From Desulfurococcales archaeon (lineage in GTDB: Archaea > Thermoproteota > Thermoprotei_A > Sulfolobales > Acidilobaceae), in assembly GCA_015521095.1 (NCBI GenBank), contig WAOU01000084.1:1-8830 (forward strand): DNA of 8,830 nt, written 5' to 3'. Below are positions 6,319 to 8,830 of the stretch, piece after piece (within the stretch, counting starts at the first letter, position 1; every line of letters begins with the position of its first letter). A model generated the notes under the pieces. It made no database searches, was not told the origin of the DNA, and saw only the letters and a program-made list of their open reading frames with translations. The translations under genes and the position numbers were made by a program.

Positions 6319-6325
6319 ATATAAT
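6319..6325 (+). promoter_or_regulatory. ATATAAT box before the GHMP-like gene, possible internal promoter
   Basis: ATATAAT lies in the 35-base gap between Memo and the GHMP-like gene. The 34-base distance from its first base to the ATG would place transcription start a few bases before the start codon. GGGTGA at 6341-6346 gives a ribosome binding site as well, so co-transcription from Memo is equally compatible. Confidence 0.28.
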
Positions 6326-6352
6326 CCTAGTACGTTTCCCGGGTGAATCCTT

Positions 6353-7150
6353 ATGCCTCGAGCAGAGCTACACGTGCCCCTCATAATATTGGGTCTTCCA
6401 CTAGAGAAGAGTGAAAACCCCTATCTAGTCTCGCCACTCAAAAAGAGGTTGATCATAGAATATGAGATAAAAAACGAGTCTAGAAAAGAAATATCAATAA
6501 ACATTGATCAGCGTATCGATGATCTACTCTATAATTACACTAATAATATTCTAGAAGCACTTGAACTCACGGATACTACTGTAAAGATAAGAAGTATATC
6601 AAACGAGAAGCTACCAAAAGGAGGATTATATGCCGCATTATCAGCATTCCTTCTCTACAAGATAGCCGATATACATGGCGAATCACTAGAAACCTACGAG
6701 ATCATAGAGTATGCCCGTCTATACGACGTTTTTGAGCCTTCAAGTGGCTGGGAATATGTTATCGACGCACTTAGATACAGTGCAATACAAGGCGGAACAA
6801 TAGTGTACCGAAACGACGAGGAATATGGAGACATATCTCAGGCTAAGATAGAATGGTTCGCAGATGTCAAGACGGAGAAAGTTAAGAGCCAGAGATATAG
6901 TATGGAGGACTATGGACCAGACGTATATGGAGCAATAATACATCTCATAGGAACCATTGTTCTTGAAGCTGCGATGCGCATAAAAGAAAGCAGTGAAGAC
7001 GACCTGATGAAAGTCTTGGAGCCACTTATTGGGGCGAATAATAATATAGCCGAGCTATTTTGGCGAGATTTAACGAGAAAGAAGACAGGGTATTCGAATG
7101 TCATATTTTCGCCTGGGCTTCCCGGGGAATTCGACATTATATATTTCTAG
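6353..7150 (+). CDS. Divergent GHMP-kinase-like protein (mevalonate/phosphomevalonate kinase-like, signature motifs degraded)
   Basis: A 265-residue protein in the place where a mevalonate-pathway kinase is expected, next to isopentenyl phosphate kinase. A GHMP-like layout can be traced by eye. VPLIILGLPLEKSENPYLVS (8-27) aligns with motif 1, but the usual Gly and Glu-His are absent. LPKGGLYAALSAFLLYKI (87-104) aligns with the phosphate loop, normally a Gly-Leu-Gly-Ser-Ser-Ala type loop. SSGWE (130-134) followed by GGTIVYR (147-153) resembles the catalytic segment, with Glu134 where Asp is usual. The C-terminal SPGLPGEFDIIYF (253-265) fits the strand after motif 3, but with few glycines. The frame is intact with no internal stop. 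Start ATG 6353 is supported by GGGTGA 6 bases upstream. It could be a pseudoenzyme, a kinase with altered chemistry, or a fast-evolving phosphomevalonate kinase; activity cannot be judged here. The assignment rests on motif-level alignment and gene context. Confidence 0.6.
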   Translation: MPRAELHVPLIILGLPLEKSENPYLVSPLKKRLIIEYEIKNESRKEISINIDQRIDDLLYNYTNNILEALELTDTTVKIRSISNEKLPKGGLYAALSAFLLYKIADIHGESLETYEIIEYARLYDVFEPSSGWEYVIDALRYSAIQGGTIVYRNDEEYGDISQAKIEWFADVKTEKVKSQRYSMEDYGPDVYGAIIHLIGTIVLEAAMRIKESSEDDLMKVLEPLIGANNNIAELFWRDLTRKKTGYSNVIFSPGLPGEFDIIYF

Positions 7151-7154
7151 ACGA

Positions 7155-7161
7155 ATATAAT
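7155..7161 (+). promoter_or_regulatory. ATATAAT box before isopentenyl phosphate kinase, possible internal promoter
   Basis: The same ATATAAT heptamer seen before the previous gene lies in the 30-base gap before isopentenyl phosphate kinase, 26 bases from its first base to the ATG. As a TATA box it would give a leaderless transcript. The GGGGG at 7166-7170 is a poor Shine-Dalgarno, which makes a leaderless start somewhat more plausible. It could be chance in an AT-rich gap. Confidence 0.28.
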
Positions 7162-7180
7162 TTGTGGGGGAACAAAAGAC

Positions 7181-7963
7181 ATGGCCACCACACAGAACAA
7201 GTGCAAATCCATTGTAGTGAAATTTGGTGGAAGCGTCATCACAGATAAATCGAAAAGCTACACGATAAAACACGACGTTCTCGATAGACTAGCAAAAATA
7301 ACAAAGGAATACTTGGAGGAAGGAGGAAAAATCGCGATAGTACATGGAGGAGGAAGCTTCGGACACCACGAAGTAAAGAGAATAGAAGACGAGAAAGGAG
7401 TCCTAGAATCATCTGATGCTCCACAAATACAATACTCGATGCTCCTGTTGGCCCTAGAAGTATCAAAGACCCTCCTGAAACACGGCATACCGGCCGTACT
7501 ACATCCTCCACATACGCTCTGCGAGAAACCTACTGTAAAAGACTGTAGAATGTCGCCAATAATACGAGATTATGCACAATCGCTCGTACCCGTAACTTAC
7601 GGGGATGCAATACCCTACGACGACAAGATCTATATCATAAGCGGAGACGATCTGGCGGCAGCCCTCGTATCAATACTCAACACTGATTGCCTAGTATACG
7701 TTATTGATGAGCCAGGAGTAATGACAAGCGAAGGCAAAATCCTAGAAACACTCACGAGCCTAAAAGATCTTGAATTAAGAGAAGATAACAAGATAGATGT
7801 AACGGGAGGTCTTCGCAAGAAACTCGGGACTGCACTAGAACTATCCCATCATTACAGGGGGACAATAATAATAACTAATCCAGACGGCTTCGAGAAAATC
7901 CTTAAAGGACAAGATATCAAAAGCGTAGGAACCGTTATTCGCGCTACTAGATCGGAGGACTAG
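7181..7963 (+). CDS. ipk: Isopentenyl phosphate kinase
   Basis: ATP-dependent kinase of the amino acid kinase superfamily that converts isopentenyl phosphate to isopentenyl diphosphate, the last phosphorylation in the modified archaeal mevalonate pathways. The 260-residue product has VVKFGGSVITDK (12-23, Lys14 in the nucleotide-binding site), IVHGGGSFGHHEV (53-65) with His62 in the position of the substrate-binding His that marks IPK, VPVTYGDAIP (136-145), IISGDDLAAAL (152-162), YVIDEPGVMT (173-182) and DVTGGLRKKL (206-215), the archaeal form of the DVTGG motif. Start ATG 7181 is the first good in-frame start. It lies 30 bases after the GHMP-like gene and 4 bases before the isomerase. Cys114 and Cys122 form a close pair. 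Confidence 0.94.
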   Translation: MATTQNKCKSIVVKFGGSVITDKSKSYTIKHDVLDRLAKITKEYLEEGGKIAIVHGGGSFGHHEVKRIEDEKGVLESSDAPQIQYSMLLLALEVSKTLLKHGIPAVLHPPHTLCEKPTVKDCRMSPIIRDYAQSLVPVTYGDAIPYDDKIYIISGDDLAAALVSILNTDCLVYVIDEPGVMTSEGKILETLTSLKDLELREDNKIDVTGGLRKKLGTALELSHHYRGTIIITNPDGFEKILKGQDIKSVGTVIRATRSED

Positions 7964-7967
7964 AAAA

Positions 7968-8830
7968 ATGGACGACAAGCACAAACTCACGCTCTCGAGA
8001 AAACTAGACCATATACGCATAACGCTAGAAAGAAATGTTGAGTCAAAAGAATCAACTCTCCTAGAATACGTCAGGTTCGTCCATGAACCACTTCCGGAGT
8101 ACGATCTTGAAGATGTATCCTTGGAGACCTCTTTCTGCGGGAAGAAACTTGGAGCACCATTAATGATCACAGGTATGACTGGTGGACACCCTGAAACAAA
8201 GAAGATAAACGAATCCTTGGCTCGTATCGCCGGAAAGCTTGGGCTTGCTATTGGAGTAGGTAGCCAAAGACCAGCGTTGAAAGATCCTAGCCTCGCCGAA
8301 ACATACAGGATTATGAGGGAAGTCGCACCAGAAGCATTCATCGTCGCCAATATAGGAGCCCCTCAACTCTCCCTGAAGGAATATGGTATAGAAGAAGCAC
8401 AGAAAGCTGTCGACATGATTGACGCTGATGCTCTGGCAATACACCTAAACGTGGGCCAGGAGGTATTCCAACACGAAGGCGATCCATACTACAGGGATGT
8501 AATCTCCAGAATAGTAGAGATATCCGAGAACCTTACCGTTCCAGTGATAGTGAAAGAAACAGGAGCAGGATTATCCTATAGAACGGTCCGCGTACTTTAC
8601 AGAATGGGAATAAAATGCTTCGACACAGCTGGCCTAGGAGGAACGAGCTGGATAAAAGTAGAGGCCCTAAGAGCACCAAACACTGAAAACTATAGGTCAC
8701 CCGGCCGTCTAGCAGATTACTGGGGTAATCCGACTGCTATATCCATAGTAGAGACGAGAACAGCCGCTCCTACAGCCTGGATAGTAGGAAGCGGAGGGAT
8801 AAGAGACGGATACGACGCAGCTAAAGCAAT
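7968..8830 (+). CDS. fni: Isopentenyl-diphosphate delta-isomerase, type 2 (FMN-dependent; partial, C-terminus beyond window)
   Basis: Flavin-dependent isomerase that interconverts IPP and DMAPP, the starting units for archaeal lipid chains. It needs FMN, NAD(P)H and Mg. About 287 residues are present; the family is about 350-370, so the last fifth is missing. Signatures: APLMITGMTGGHPET (63-77), IGVGSQRPAL (95-104), FIVANIGAPQL (124-134), IHLNVGQE (158-165), QHEGDP (168-173), VIVKETGAGLS (193-203), FDTAGLGGTSW (218-228) and IVGSGGIRDGYDA (272-284). His159, Asn161, Gln164 and Glu165 keep the spacing of the catalytic and Mg-binding set known from type 2 enzymes. His169 stands where many homologues have Pro. 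ATG 7968 follows GGAGG (7954-7958), only 4 bases after the kinase stop, so the two are surely co-transcribed. Confidence 0.94.
   Translation, partial: MDDKHKLTLSRKLDHIRITLERNVESKESTLLEYVRFVHEPLPEYDLEDVSLETSFCGKKLGAPLMITGMTGGHPETKKINESLARIAGKLGLAIGVGSQRPALKDPSLAETYRIMREVAPEAFIVANIGAPQLSLKEYGIEEAQKAVDMIDADALAIHLNVGQEVFQHEGDPYYRDVISRIVEISENLTVPVIVKETGAGLSYRTVRVLYRMGIKCFDTAGLGGTSWIKVEALRAPNTENYRSPGRLADYWGNPTAISIVETRTAAPTAWIVGSGGIRDGYDAAKA

Noticed and set aside
7841..8350. Minus-strand open frame (169 codons) over the IPK-FNI junction
   Set aside because: It is a shadow of two genes with clear catalytic motifs and has low-complexity Ser-rich composition.
1..8830. Mobile elements, CRISPR arrays, tRNA or rRNA genes, long repeats
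   Set aside because: No spaced direct repeats, transposase-like frames, terminal inverted repeats or tRNA-like cloverleaf signals were seen on either strand.

Overview
The window looks like a chromosomal piece of a hyperthermophilic Crenarchaeon, most likely Desulfurococcales-like. The evidence is archaeal-type ribosomal proteins (L7Ae, L18e, archaeal S13/S4/S11/L13/S9/S2), archaeal RNA polymerase subunits (RpoD, RpoN), an archaeal isopentenyl phosphate kinase with a type 2 IPP isomerase, heavy use of AGA/AGG arginine and ATA isoleucine codons, GTG starts with GGAGGTGAT-type ribosome binding sites, and TTTAAATA-type promoters. The genus cannot be fixed from sequence alone.

Layout. (1) Bases 1-263, minus strand: N-terminal part of a family I inorganic pyrophosphatase, running off the left edge. 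(2) Bases 264-369: a divergent intergenic region with one palindromic TATA box that may serve both directions. (3) Bases 370-5278, plus strand: a compact translation/transcription cluster, L7Ae, S13, S4, S11, RpoD, L18e, L13, S9, RpoN, S2. Several junctions overlap by 4 bases (RpoD/L18e, L13/S9, RpoN/S2) and most others carry a good Shine-Dalgarno sequence. (4) Bases 5279-5450: a 172-base gap with a T-run likely to end transcription, an 11-base dyad and promoter-like AT-rich stretches. (5) Bases 5451-8830, plus strand: a Memo-family protein, a divergent GHMP-kinase-like protein, isopentenyl phosphate kinase, and the N-terminal ~287 residues of type 2 isopentenyl-diphosphate isomerase, cut by the right edge.

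Function. The left and central part supplies ribosome and RNA polymerase subunits, with pyrophosphatase divergently next to them. The right part serves archaeal lipid precursor synthesis: isopentenyl phosphate is phosphorylated to IPP by the kinase and isomerised to DMAPP by the isomerase. The gene where mevalonate or phosphomevalonate kinase might be expected codes for a protein whose GHMP fold can be traced but whose three signature motifs are all degraded. This is the most interesting item in the window. Also notable are a degenerate ferredoxin-like cysteine motif in RpoD, absence of rpoK and enolase from their frequent place between rpoN and rps2, and closely spaced cysteine pairs in several cytoplasmic proteins. 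There is no sign of mobile elements, CRISPR arrays, tRNA or rRNA, and no gene-free stretch exceeds 300 bases.
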